The position numbers and the translations under genes were made by a program. Of a stretch of 64,000 nucleotides of DNA, positions 1 to 8,390 are shown in pieces (position 1 is the stretch's first letter; every line of letters begins with the position of its first letter). The notes beneath the pieces were generated by a model. The model was not told where the DNA came from, made no database searches, and was given only the letters and a program-made list of their open reading frames with translations. Origin of the DNA: Nocardioides sp. ChNu-153 (GTDB lineage: Bacteria; Actinomycetota; Actinomycetes; Propionibacteriales; Nocardioidaceae); NCBI RefSeq assembly GCF_030466625.1, contig NZ_JADEVT010000005.1, positions 62,001 to 126,000 of the forward strand. Direction: 5' to 3'.

Positions 1-375
1 ACGATCATGCACTTCCGCCCATCCGGAATCCGCGCAAAGCGTCCCGACTACGTCCCTGCGCTGGTCGCGATCACACAGACGTCCATCCTCGGCGAACGGC
101 GTCGTCTCACGCCGCGTGAAGCGGCGCGGCTACAAGGTCTGCCCGACTGGTTCGAGTTCTCGCAGAGCTCGCCCGACACCGGTGTCTCGGTCCCGCAGAC
201 AGACGCTGCGTCGTACAAGCAGATGGGCAACGGCGTGAACGTCGGGGCGGCCTACTACGTGTTCCGCGAGTACGTGAACCGGCACCGGCACGAGATCCCG
301 GCCCACATCGTGGCCGCGGTCGATGCGTCGCCGACGAACCCGGACGTTCGACTCGCGCGCCCCGTCACCCGCTAG
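1..375 (+). CDS. C5-cytosine DNA methyltransferase, C-terminal part
   Basis: This is the 3' end of a DNA (cytosine-5-)-methyltransferase, which transfers methyl groups from S-adenosylmethionine to cytosine. The open frame continues off the left edge, so the catalytic Pro-Cys motif and target recognition domain are not visible. What is visible is the end of the fold: the [14 protein letters not shown] segment (motif IX) and the QMGNGVNV segment (motif X), which closes the cofactor pocket. The stop overlaps the stop of the opposing HNH gene by two bases. With that HNH gene and vsr it looks like the methylase arm of a restriction-modification locus. The target sequence cannot be read from this part. 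Confidence 0.9.
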   Translation, partial: TIMHFRPSGIRAKRPDYVPALVAITQTSILGERRRLTPREAARLQGLPDWFEFSQSSPDTGVSVPQTDAASYKQMGNGVNVGAAYYVFREYVNRHRHEIPAHIVAAVDASPTNPDVRLARPVTR

Positions 376-1157
376 AACCCAGCGGCCTTGCGGTGGGCCT
401 CGAGGGAGCTCGCTGCCGGCCGGTCCGCCGGCTCGGCCGGGAGTCTCAATGGCGCCTCGTGGAGCTCTTGGCCGAACTTCCTGCTGCGGATCTCGGGATG
501 CGCCACGAGGGTCCATGCCGAGGTGTCCACTGCGATGAGCCGGAGATCGAACAGGGAGTGCAGGTCGGCCCGCAGGAGGATGCCGTTCGAGGTCTCGGTC
601 GTGCCCCCGTCGGCGTGGGCAACGATGTGGGCCGCTTCCAACGTCTCCGGGACGTCGGTGTCCGTGACCGCGCAGCGCCCGCCGTAGGCGGCGAGGAGCC
701 GTGCGCGGAAGGCAGGCTGGCCCATCCGCAACCGGATGCGTTGGAGGGACCACCGCGGCTCGGGCAGCTGCCCGCCGACCAGCGACTGCAGGGGATCGTC
801 CGTCGCCGCGGGTCGGTGCTCCGAGGTGAGCAGACCGGACGTGTGGAGCAAGCCCCACAGGTCTTCAAAGGCCTCCCGTCGGACGTTGCCGCCAGCCTTC
901 TTGCCGGGGACGTCCGAGCTGTGCCGGTCGGCGACCCACGTCCCGCCGACGGCCTGGATGATGGCCCGCATCGACCGGATGCGCTCGCCGGGGTAGTCAA
1001 TGCCCAGCAGGTCGCACATGGCGTGGAACCATGCGAGATCGACCGTGTCACCGGTCGAGTGCCACGGGCCGGCCTTGCCTCGGATACTGGGGATGCCGAG
1101 GGCATCGGTGATGTGGACGGGCCACTCGGTCTTCTTCAGCTTCGGTGTGTCTGGCAA
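372..1157 (-). CDS. HNH endonuclease (HNH_2 type), probable restriction enzyme
   Basis: A predicted nuclease of about 261 residues. The C-terminal third carries an HNH_2-like core: a cysteine-containing GGRCAVT segment, then [12 protein letters not shown] (the His pair) and [15 protein letters not shown]. This layout is common in HNH enzymes of restriction-modification systems. The N-terminal part ([13 protein letters not shown] onward) is not recognised and may read DNA sequence. I chose a TTG start ten bases past the vsr stop, because the frame upstream is only a shadow of vsr and no ATG or GTG precedes the conserved part. It lies downstream of vsr on the same strand and converges on the methyltransferase. 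An uncertain start is the main weakness. Confidence 0.75.
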   Translation of the reverse strand: MPDTPKLKKTEWPVHITDALGIPSIRGKAGPWHSTGDTVDLAWFHAMCDLLGIDYPGERIRSMRAIIQAVGGTWVADRHSSDVPGKKAGGNVRREAFEDLWGLLHTSGLLTSEHRPAATDDPLQSLVGGQLPEPRWSLQRIRLRMGQPAFRARLLAAYGGRCAVTDTDVPETLEAAHIVAHADGGTTETSNGILLRADLHSLFDLRLIAVDTSAWTLVAHPEIRSRKFGQELHEAPLRLPAEPADRPAASSLEAHRKAAGF

Positions 1158-1167
1158 CGTTCCCCCG

Positions 1168-1614
1168 TCAACAGATGCGGTCGAGGTATGCAGTCTCGAC
1201 GGCGTCTGCTGCGGCGGCAACCGGCTCGTGCTCCCAGACTCGGAGGATCTCCCAGCCAGCGGCGCGCAGCTCGCGGTCGGTGTCGCGGTCCCGCTCCTTG
1301 TTCCGCTGGACCTTCCAGCGCCACCACTCGGCGTTGCCCTTCGGGGCGTGGTGGTGTTGCGGGCATCCGTGCCAGAAGCAGCCGTCGACGTAGACGGCCA
1401 GCCGGACCCGCGTGAACGCGGTGTCGATGGTGCGGCGGTTGTTGCCCGGGACCTTGACCTGGACGCGATAACGCAGTCCACGGCGGTGCAGCTCACGACG
1501 GAGCCCGAGCTCCGGCGCCGTGTCCCGGCGGGCGAGGGTGGACATCTTGCGGCTCAGCGCCTCGCCCGGGCTCGTGCGCGCCGGCTCGGCACCGGGGCTC
1601 CCGTCACCGCTCAC
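1168..1614 (-). CDS. vsr: Very short patch repair endonuclease (Vsr)
   Basis: Vsr nicks next to T:G mismatches left when 5-methylcytosine deaminates, so it repairs the mutagenic cost of a Dcm-type methylase. About 148 residues from a GTG start, the usual family size. Visible family features are SRKMSTLARRDTAPE near the N-terminus, the active-site Asp in RRTIDTAF, the hallmark YVDGCFWHGCP with clustered His and Cys residues that bind zinc, and KVQRNKERDRD. The frame is open further upstream, but that sequence does not look like Vsr. The neighbouring methyltransferase and HNH nuclease give it an obvious partner. Confidence in the family is high; the start is moderately certain. Confidence 0.93.
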   Translation of the reverse strand: MSGDGSPGAEPARTSPGEALSRKMSTLARRDTAPELGLRRELHRRGLRYRVQVKVPGNNRRTIDTAFTRVRLAVYVDGCFWHGCPQHHHAPKGNAEWWRWKVQRNKERDRDTDRELRAAGWEILRVWEHEPVAAAADAVETAYLDRIC

Positions 1615-2208
1615 CCTGCAAGGGAAGCACGGTGGGCTGACGTGGTCGCGGCAGGTGGGACGGCTCGCTGGACCGCCCCCGCTGGCGTGTCCGCCGACGA
1701 CGCCGGTCCGGTCCTTCGGTGGAGGCGTACCGAACTTCGACGCGGTGCGCCGCGAGCACGTCCTGCAGGGGCTCGACAAGCACGACGCCGTGGGGGTTGA
1801 CACGTTCCGCGACCGCTGCGGGTTCCGTGCAGCCCGCGAGCACGTCCTCCGCCACGAGGGATACGACTCGAAGTCTTCCTCGGTGTCGCGAGCCGGAGCA
1901 TGCAGCGTCGGACCCGGCGCGGGTGAGGTGTGCTCGTTCTGTCACTACGAGACCCCCGCCTCAGGGGCCGCGCGACTGCGAACAAGACCCGTTCCCCGCG
2001 AGATGTAACAGCCGACGAGCTCGTCCAGCCCCTGACGCGACGGCCCCGTCGTGGCCGCGAGCGGTTACCCGAGTCCCGCCGTAGAGGGGCTTGACTGCCG
2101 TGCGGCGTCGTGATCCACGCGAGGCAGATTCGGGCGCAGGGGCCGCACTACAGAGTTGATTAGGTCCAATGCCCGACGCACGGGGACCCGCGGTGATAGG
2201 ACAACGCT
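1615..2208. other. Intergenic region without a supportable gene
   Basis: About 590 bases between the divergent vsr and the next plus-strand gene. Open frames occur on both strands, as expected at this G+C content, but none shows a recognisable motif, a plausible ribosome site or hydrophobic patterning. It presumably holds the promoters of vsr and of the gene at 2209. I see no tRNA or strong hairpin. Confidence 0.5.
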
Positions 2209-3792
2209 ATGAACGCTTCGACGGAAGCCGCCCCGGCCACGCTTGTCGAGGTAGAGGGCTGTCCTGGACTGGCGCTCCTCTTCGCTGACGGGCCGGTTGC
2301 CGGCATCGACCTGGTACCCCAGGTGCTTCTTCCAGCCGGGGCCGCGCGCTCTGCGACCAACGCGGTCAGTGCACTCTCGGGCGCTGGAAGCGTCGTCGCC
2401 CAGGCCAGCCAGGCGACAGCTGGACTCCAGGGTCTGGTCCGGCTCACGCCAGAGACACTGAAGGCGCTGCAGACGGCGACGCCCTTGACCAATGCGGCAG
2501 GGGCCAACCTCGGCACCCTCGTCAATACCTCGGGGAAGTTCGCCCACTCCGTCCAGTGGGTCCCGGCAGGGACCGCAGGCGCCGTCACTGTGGCTGCCTC
2601 GTTGGGGCCTGCCATTGCGCTGCTCATGATCCAGATGCAGCTCGCCAGCATCACTCGTCTTGTGCGGGAGAACATCGAGCTGACCGACGAGCTGCTGCAG
2701 ACGGTCAGACGCGAACAGTGGGCGAGCGTTGATGGGCTCCAAGGCGCGATGCACAAGGCCATCGAGGAGGCCGGACACGTCGGACTGGTGACCGGACACA
2801 TCTGGGAGAACGTGGCGGGTCACGAAGCAGAGTTGCGCGCGAGCCGCGCACTCTTCCGCGCCAACGTGATGAATCACGCGATGGCGCTCGCCGCCAGGAA
2901 GGATGCCCGAGGTCGAGCGGACTACCTGACGCACCACGCGGAAGCCATAGTCACTGATGCGCAGGCAATGCTCCGGGCGCAGGCTGCGTGGTTCACTTAT
3001 CAAGCAATCAGGGCTAGCCGTGTGCACGCCGATCCCAACGAACCCGACTCCCTGGTCGAGAAGATCGTGACCGACGCCCGCGCAGAGCACGACCGCGAGC
3101 TGGACGCTGTGGACACGCTGCTCCGCCAGCTTCATCGGGAGTGCTCGGTGCTCGCCGATCTTCCTGGGAAGAGGACGATCCCCTTCACCAAGGCTCGCCG
3201 CGATGCGAAGAACGTTGCCCGTGTTTCAGGTGCGTTGAGGAACCAGGTCGGCGCGCTGCGCGAGTCGGTGCGCGCCCAGGAACCGCCGGTTCCGCAGCCC
3301 GCGATCGTCGCGTTCGCGGGTGCGCCACCGGAGCACCTGACGAAGGTTGTCCGCTGGCACCTCGACGACGAGGACCTCCTCGCGATCGCCGGGACGAAGG
3401 TCAAGTGGTCTGGCCGGTCCTGGACGCACTACCTGGCGGTGACTGACAAGCGGCTGCTCGTCCTGGCGAAAGAAGACTTCGAGCGGTACGGCGAGATCAA
3501 CCGGTCGGTCAGCCTCGATGCCGTCCGCTACGTGCGGTACCAACCTGAGGCAACACGCAAGAAGGCGCAGTTGACGGTGGTTACCCCAGACGACAACTTG
3601 CCGTACGACCTCGAGATCGGGGACTCGGCCCAGGAATCAGCCGCACGGATGCTTGCGGACCTGTTGGGCAGCCACATGAACCTCCCGCAGAGCGAGATTC
3701 CAGACTCCCCGATCGTAGGCCCGTCGTTGGCCGTCCCACCTGCTGACGGTGGATCCTCGACGGGTGTCACGGCGCGAGGCACGGAGGATTGA
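2209..3792 (+). CDS. Unrecognised protein with hydrophobic N-terminal half and PH-like C-terminus
   Basis: A 527-residue protein I do not recognise. Residues 1-130 are Ala/Gly-rich with mildly hydrophobic stretches. Around residues 122-145 there is a strongly hydrophobic helix (AGAVTVAASLGPAIALLM) that could enter or cross a membrane. Residues 150-350 are rich in charged alpha-helix, probably coiled coil. Residues 370-490 (HLDDEDLLAIAGTKVKW, then YLAVTDKRLLVL) resemble bacterial PH-like domains, which bind lipid or protein partners. The tail is Pro/Ser-rich. It follows a restriction-type locus and precedes a broken nuclease gene, so a role in defence is possible, but that rests on location only. 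A long single gene with no co-directional partner. Confidence 0.75.
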   Translation: MNASTEAAPATLVEVEGCPGLALLFADGPVAGIDLVPQVLLPAGAARSATNAVSALSGAGSVVAQASQATAGLQGLVRLTPETLKALQTATPLTNAAGANLGTLVNTSGKFAHSVQWVPAGTAGAVTVAASLGPAIALLMIQMQLASITRLVRENIELTDELLQTVRREQWASVDGLQGAMHKAIEEAGHVGLVTGHIWENVAGHEAELRASRALFRANVMNHAMALAARKDARGRADYLTHHAEAIVTDAQAMLRAQAAWFTYQAIRASRVHADPNEPDSLVEKIVTDARAEHDRELDAVDTLLRQLHRECSVLADLPGKRTIPFTKARRDAKNVARVSGALRNQVGALRESVRAQEPPVPQPAIVAFAGAPPEHLTKVVRWHLDDEDLLAIAGTKVKWSGRSWTHYLAVTDKRLLVLAKEDFERYGEINRSVSLDAVRYVRYQPEATRKKAQLTVVTPDDNLPYDLEIGDSAQESAARMLADLLGSHMNLPQSEIPDSPIVGPSLAVPPADGGSSTGVTARGTED

Positions 3793-4008
3793 AGGGTGGA
3801 AGCGCCGGCCGGAGGAGAACGCGTCTGTGGCGGCACCAGGTGACGAGCCGATGCGGCCTCGTGCGGTCCGCGGATCTCGCGGACTACGAGAGCGACGCGT
3901 CGGTACCACGCGCACGCCAACACGGTCAACGAGCGGTACGGGGCGCGTGTCGCGGTGAAGATCGACAAGTGGCTGTGCTGCTGGGGACCCCTCTTGGTAC
4001 GACGCGAC
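3793..4008. other. Degenerate coding remnant or spacer
   Basis: No intact gene. On the plus strand the frame through about 3911-3985 reads like a coding remnant (YHAHANTVNERYGARVAV followed by KIDKW), but it connects upstream only by a frameshift and has no usable start. It may be debris of an accessory gene. Nothing else is seen here. Confidence 0.3.
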
Positions 4009-4521
4009 TCAGCCGAGGCGCCCGCGGTAGTCGTCGAACGTCTTGATCTCCGGGGCCCGCGTCGCAACCTGCGTCCACTCCTCGCCCCCTGCGAACTGCG
4101 TGCGGTTGCCGTTCGCGAAGGGCTGCGTCACCCGCTGGAGCAGCGCCTCGAGGTCACGGATGGTGACTAGGTCCTCCGCCTCGAAGCTCTACCCCCCGCT
4201 CCATCTGCAGCACGCCGTCGTCGTCCGTCTCGTCGTCAGACGGCATGTCGAAGGCGAACCACGAGAAGCGCGACCAGCCGGCGCCGTGACTGTCTGCCGT
4301 ATGATTTTGCAACCGCCCGCCCAGTCCCTGGCTCCCGGAAGCCAGCCCGACGAAATAGACCCCACTTCGTTGTAGAGCACGTAGACGCCACGCGCCGTCC
4401 GGAAGTCGGCGACCCGGAGAGTGCCAGCGTTGTTGTCGCGACGGCCGGGCAGACGCCACCCGCGGGAGGCGAAGTCGACAAGATCGCGGTCTCAGAACTG
4501 GCCGTACGCACCGATGATCAC
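4009..4521 (-). pseudogene. GIY-YIG nuclease family protein, inactivated
   Basis: Reading the minus strand from a GTG at 4521, with GAGGAG eight bases upstream, gives MIIGAYGQF, then an in-frame TGA where Trp is expected. The same frame continues to RGVYVLYNE, then shifts one base into GVYFVGLASGSQGLGGRLQNH. Together these two pieces form the GVY...YVG core of a GIY-YIG fold. A second frameshift near a run of G residues (about 4190) leads to TIRDLEALLQRVTQPF and the natural stop at 4009. One nonsense and two frameshift lesions make this a pseudogene unless the assembly is at fault. Intact, it would have been about 170 residues. Confidence 0.75.
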
Positions 4522-4539
4522 GTTCGTCGCTCCTCGTTC

Positions 4540-4935
4540 GCCTGGACAGGAACCTCTTGTCGCCACAGTAGGTGAAGGGCAAGGACTCGCCGGTCCGTTC
4601 AGGGGCCGGCGGGTCCCGTCGTCGCCCGGGTCGCAGCTCCCTCGCCGTTGTACGCCGGACGAGCCCGCGCGCTACACAGCGGTCGACTGCAGGACGGACG
4701 CCCATCTGTATGTCCGCGCCCGCCCGGCGCCATCTGAACGTGTGGTGCATCGCCAGGAACGGGTTGTGGTCTCTCACCACGACCGCGTCTCGAACCAGGT
4801 TGTGGATTGCTGGCTCAAGGTTCTCGGGCGGCAATCGGCTCACAGTGCGGATCGAATCCTCGTCCGTCCGCACCCTGTGACGTCCAGCGCGGTGCCGCCG
4901 CGATAGAAGTCATCGTCCTCGATGCGCACCGACAA
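4540..4935 (-). pseudogene. Broken gene of unknown function downstream of the PurA-like gene
   Basis: Starting near 4935, just past the PurA-like stop, the minus strand reads LSVRIEDDDFYRGGTALDVTG. A one-base frameshift near 4874 moves the reading into SIRTVSRLPPENLEPAIHNL and VVVRDHNPFLAMHHTF. After that the frame turns Arg-rich and loses protein character. The two pieces look like one original gene because they join at the same point and both have natural amino-acid composition. I cannot name the family. The downstream border is a guess. Confidence 0.4.
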
Positions 4936-4944
4936 CCCGTTGAC

Positions 4945-6240
4945 CTAGATCCGTTGCGCGACGAACACCCTTCGAGCAGCCTGAGCAGCCGCCGTACCCA
5001 CCCGGTCACTACGAGCGGCGCCGTACGCAACGGACGCCACGGGCACGCCGAGCACCCCGGAGATGACGTCGACGACGTCCCCCTCCACCGCCTCGACCAC
5101 GGGCCGCACGCCGAGCAGCGCCCGTGTCAACCGCTCCTGGTGCTCCAAGTCCTCCAGATCCCCGAGCGGCAGCGACGCGTACCCCCGGGCCACCCCGACC
5201 CGCCCCCCGGCAGCCTCGACCACATCGACGTGGCTCACCGCCACCCGATCGAGCCCCCCACTCACCCGGCAGACGCGCGCGGCGTACTCGAGGAGCACGA
5301 GGTCGAGGTGGCCGACGCGCCAGGAGCCCTGGTACTCGCCGTACCCGTTGTGGGGCTCGGGCAGGAACACGGCCAGGGCCGGGTCCTCCGTCGGGAACGG
5401 CCCCGCACCGTGCCGCGTGGCGTAAGCCCGCGTCGAACCCCAGACCTCGCCCCGCTCCAGCCCGGCCTCCGCCAACAGACGCTGCGCCGGCAAAGGTGTC
5501 ACGGTCGACCACGTCGTGTGCGGGTGGAAGCCGCGCCACTCGTCGAGCAGCACGCCCTGCGACCCCTCGAACACCAGCGAGCCGCGCTCGGCGGCCGACC
5601 GCAGGTAGGCGGCGTCCGGCACGATCGCCACCGCGGCGCCGAACTCCAGCAGGTCGACCGCCATCTCCCGCACGCTCGGCACCTCGTGGGTGCCCTGCGC
5701 CAGGAGCGGCGCGTAGAAGTCGACCAGCGCCATCAGCTTCGTGCGCAGCCCGGCCGGGTCGAGGCAGTCGCGCACCCGGACGGCGGCGTGGCCGGCGGTC
5801 TCGGGGAGGGCGTACCACTGCGTCTCCCCGATCCCGAGCCCGCACGAGCCGTGCCGGCCGTCGCCGCGCAGGTCCTCGCGGGTGCGGTTCGCGGCGCGGT
5901 GCACCGGCGTCACCACGAGGGCGTCGGGGCTGACGGCGACGAGGCCGAGAGGATCCTCGACCCCGAGCGCCGCCAGCTCCTCCGCCTCCACCGCGAGCGC
6001 CTGCGGGCTCACCAGCACGTGCCGGCTCAGGTAGGACGCCACCCCCGCGAGCGTCCCCGACCCGAACTGCCGGAACGTGTGGTGCAGCCCGTCGACGACG
6101 ACGTTGTGCGCCGCCTGCGCGCCGCCCGAGAACCGCACGACCGCGCTCACCCCGCCCTGCGCGCACAGGTGGTCGATGGTGGCGCCCTTGGCCTCGTCGC
6201 CGAACCCGAGGCCGACGACGATGCGGTGCGGCTGTGCCAT
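4945..6240 (-). CDS. Divergent adenylosuccinate synthetase (PurA-like) paralogue
   Basis: A 431-residue member of the adenylosuccinate synthetase fold, which in housekeeping form joins IMP and aspartate using GTP. The N-terminal loop is GFGDEAKG, so the Asp that activates IMP and the GTP-loop Lys remain. The following element, GGHNAGH in ordinary PurA, reads GGAQAAH, so the catalytic His is Ala41. HGSCGLGIGET replaces the usual GRGIGPAYEDK region, and near the end of the usual GTP-binding region it has GSTRAYATRHG. It is therefore unlikely to be the housekeeping enzyme and may act on another nucleotide or only bind one. It is the last gene of a three-gene cassette, 43 bases after the VWA gene, with GGAG before the ATG. 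Confidence 0.85.
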   Translation of the reverse strand: MAQPHRIVVGLGFGDEAKGATIDHLCAQGGVSAVVRFSGGAQAAHNVVVDGLHHTFRQFGSGTLAGVASYLSRHVLVSPQALAVEAEELAALGVEDPLGLVAVSPDALVVTPVHRAANRTREDLRGDGRHGSCGLGIGETQWYALPETAGHAAVRVRDCLDPAGLRTKLMALVDFYAPLLAQGTHEVPSVREMAVDLLEFGAAVAIVPDAAYLRSAAERGSLVFEGSQGVLLDEWRGFHPHTTWSTVTPLPAQRLLAEAGLERGEVWGSTRAYATRHGAGPFPTEDPALAVFLPEPHNGYGEYQGSWRVGHLDLVLLEYAARVCRVSGGLDRVAVSHVDVVEAAGGRVGVARGYASLPLGDLEDLEHQERLTRALLGVRPVVEAVEGDVVDVISGVLGVPVASVAYGAARSDRVGTAAAQAARRVFVAQRI

Positions 6241-6283
6241 GACGGATCTCCTCTCAGTGCAGCTCAGAACAGCTCAGACCGGG

Positions 6284-7279
6284 TCAAGCCAGGTCGTCGG
6301 GTGCGTCGAGGTCGCAGGCGAGCGCGGCGGGGAGGGTCGTCGTACCGGCCCCACCCGAGCCTCCGCGGGCGCCGACCGTGGCGAGCGCCCGACCGACCGC
6401 GGGGCCGCTGGCGCTGCCGACCTCGCGCAGGTCCTCGAGCCCCTCGTCGAGGTCGATGGCGTCCTCGAGCAGGCCGACGGTCAGCGCGATGAGGTCGCAG
6501 ACCGCCGCCGGGTCCTCCAGGCGCAGCAGCCGCTCGCCGAGCACGTCGGCCCAGTAGCCGTTGACCTTCGGGTTGTCGAAGTGCGTCGTCTGCTTCGGCA
6601 GCACGAAGAACACCTCCCAGCGCTCCTGCACCTCGCGCCACAGCGCCGCGCTGTCGAGGTCGCGGGGGAGCCGGTCGCCGATGAGGTCGCGGACGTAGCG
6701 CGCCCGCAGCCTCGGCTTGCCCATCTCGTCGCCGATGACGAACAGGTAGCCCTTCTTGCCGCGCTTCTCCCACGCGTCGGTGGCGGTGTGGCGGGCCATG
6801 AAGTACGCCGCCAGCTCGTAGGACTCGCTCAGCTGCCCGCCGCCGTTGCCCTCGAGGAAGATCGAGCGCAGCTGCTCGTCCATCCGGTTGTCGGACTCGA
6901 ACTGGCCCACCTGCAGCGGCACGTAGTCGGTGTCCGCGTCGCCGAGCGCGCCGAACATGATCTGCGGGTCCTCGGCGTACCCCTTGCGCTGCAGCAGCCC
7001 GTGCAGCTTGGCCAGCTCCGCCTGCATCTGCCGCGGCACCGTGCCCATCGAGCCGGTCACGTCGAAGAACACCGCGATCGGCGTGCTGTTGGGGTGCTCG
7101 ACCGAGTCGCGCGACTCGCGCACGCCGACGTCCTTCGGGTCCAGCGTCGGGTGCGCCCGCCACTGCGACGCCGGCCGGCGCCGCACGTCGTCGCTGTAGC
7201 CGAAGTCCGCCGCCCCGCTGCGCCGGCGGAACGTCGCCGCCGCTCGGTAGCTCTCGTCGCTCCACGCTCCGTTGCCCAT
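6284..7279 (-). CDS. VWA-domain protein with intact MIDAS motif
   Basis: A 331-residue, probably cytoplasmic protein with no signal or membrane segment. After a basic N-terminal stretch of about 60 residues comes IAVFFDVTGSMG (Asp73), the DxTxS-type metal-ion-dependent adhesion site of von Willebrand factor A domains. GALGDADTD, FLEGNGGG and a conserved helix with ESYELAAYF follow in the expected order. Such domains dock partners through a bound Mg ion. The C-terminal 80 residues are acidic and Gly-rich and may be a flexible tail. AAGGAGA lies six bases before the ATG. It sits between the J-domain/kinase-like gene (64 bases upstream) and the PurA-like gene, so all three are probably co-transcribed and act together. 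Confidence 0.88.
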   Translation of the reverse strand: MGNGAWSDESYRAAATFRRRSGAADFGYSDDVRRRPASQWRAHPTLDPKDVGVRESRDSVEHPNSTPIAVFFDVTGSMGTVPRQMQAELAKLHGLLQRKGYAEDPQIMFGALGDADTDYVPLQVGQFESDNRMDEQLRSIFLEGNGGGQLSESYELAAYFMARHTATDAWEKRGKKGYLFVIGDEMGKPRLRARYVRDLIGDRLPRDLDSAALWREVQERWEVFFVLPKQTTHFDNPKVNGYWADVLGERLLRLEDPAAVCDLIALTVGLLEDAIDLDEGLEDLREVGSASGPAVGRALATVGARGGSGGAGTTTLPAALACDLDAPDDLA

Positions 7280-7343
7280 GGCTGTCTCCTTCTCTCGTCT
7301 CTTGTTCGTGTCGTCGGTGGTGGGTTGGTCGGTGGGTCGCGGC

Positions 7344-8390
7344 TCAGACCGCGACGGCGAAGGGGCGGAACCGCCGGGCGCCGTAGAGGCGGTCCAGCAG
7401 GTCGTCGTACTCCTCCAGCAGGTCCGCGGCCCGCGGCCGCATGGCCGGCGCCGCCTGCATGCAGCCCTCCGCGAACCGGCGCTGCGCCCGCTCCTCGGGT
7501 CGCAGCAGCGCGAGGCCGAGGGCGCCGAGCATGAAGAGGTCGCTCGCGGGGGTGAGTACGCCGGTGCTCGCCTCGGGCGGGTACGCCGCGGCCTGCGACG
7601 CCACGCGCCCCTCGGCCGGGCGCCCGGGCCGGGTCGCGAACGACCAGCCGGCCAGCACGACGCCGTGCTCGCGCGGGTGGATGAGCACGTTCTCCGGGAG
7701 GAGCGCGCCGTGCACGAGGCCCGCCGCGTGGGCGCCGGCCAGCGCGCGCAGCAGACGCCGCTGCATCCACGCCCAGTCGCGGCCGTCGAGCCCCTCAGGT
7801 GCGGCCTGCTGCACCTGGGCCAGCGAGTAGAACCCGTCCGCACGGCCCAGCGAGCCCAGCACGTTCGCCTCGCGGCGCTCGGTGGGGGAACCGACGGTGG
7901 CGGTGTCGAGCAGGCGCGGGAAGTACGGCGCCAGCCACCCGTTGCCGGGCTGGTCGGTGAAGGTCCGCAGCGCCTGCAGGGCGTCGCGCTCGTTGCGGAC
8001 GAACCGCGACGAGGCCGGGCGCCGGGCGATCTTCACGACCGCGTCCTGGCCGGGTACGGCGTGCACGTTGGCGACCGTGCCCCGGGCGAGCAGCGGGCCG
8101 GCGGCGTAGGTGCCGCGGCGGCCCTGGAGCGCGTCCGTCGTGTCTCCGTCGGCCTCGCGTCCCCACGCCTCGTGGAGCTCGGTCGCCTTGGCGAAGGCGG
8201 CCGCCGCCCGGGCGCGGTCGACGCCGGGCGCCGCCGTGGCGAGGCGGTCGGGGTGGAGGTGGAACGCCAGCACGCGGAACGTACGACGCGCCCTCCGCCG
8301 CGCGCCCGCGTCGGCGCTCGGCGGGCCGAACAGGTCCGTGGCGGTCGTGGCCGCCTCGACCTGGCGGAGGAGGGTCTTGGTGTCGCTCAT
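7344..8390 (-). CDS. J-domain fused to a protein kinase-like (pseudokinase) fold
   Basis: A 348-residue fusion. Residues 1-80 form a J-domain-like bundle with the HPD motif kept (LHPDR, 46-49), which in DnaJ stimulates an Hsp70 ATPase. Residues 95-330 follow a Ser/Thr kinase: a Gly-loop-like ARGTVANVH, the ATP-anchoring Lys120 in AVVKIAR, a Glu in RNERDAL, and HGALLPENVLIHP in the catalytic loop. That loop has Ala where the catalytic Asp of HRD should be, and the DFG position reads AGWSF. It is therefore probably a pseudokinase or an atypical nucleotide binder. It is the first gene of the cassette; the start ATG at 8390 lies in an unusually A+T-rich leader. Confidence 0.82.
   Translation of the reverse strand: MSDTKTLLRQVEAATTATDLFGPPSADAGARRRARRTFRVLAFHLHPDRLATAAPGVDRARAAAAFAKATELHEAWGREADGDTTDALQGRRGTYAAGPLLARGTVANVHAVPGQDAVVKIARRPASSRFVRNERDALQALRTFTDQPGNGWLAPYFPRLLDTATVGSPTERREANVLGSLGRADGFYSLAQVQQAAPEGLDGRDWAWMQRRLLRALAGAHAAGLVHGALLPENVLIHPREHGVVLAGWSFATRPGRPAEGRVASQAAAYPPEASTGVLTPASDLFMLGALGLALLRPEERAQRRFAEGCMQAAPAMRPRAADLLEEYDDLLDRLYGARRFRPFAVAV

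Noticed and set aside
1520..2008. Plus-strand frame between vsr and the gene at 2209
   Set aside because: It overlaps vsr, with no ribosome site and no recognisable protein features.
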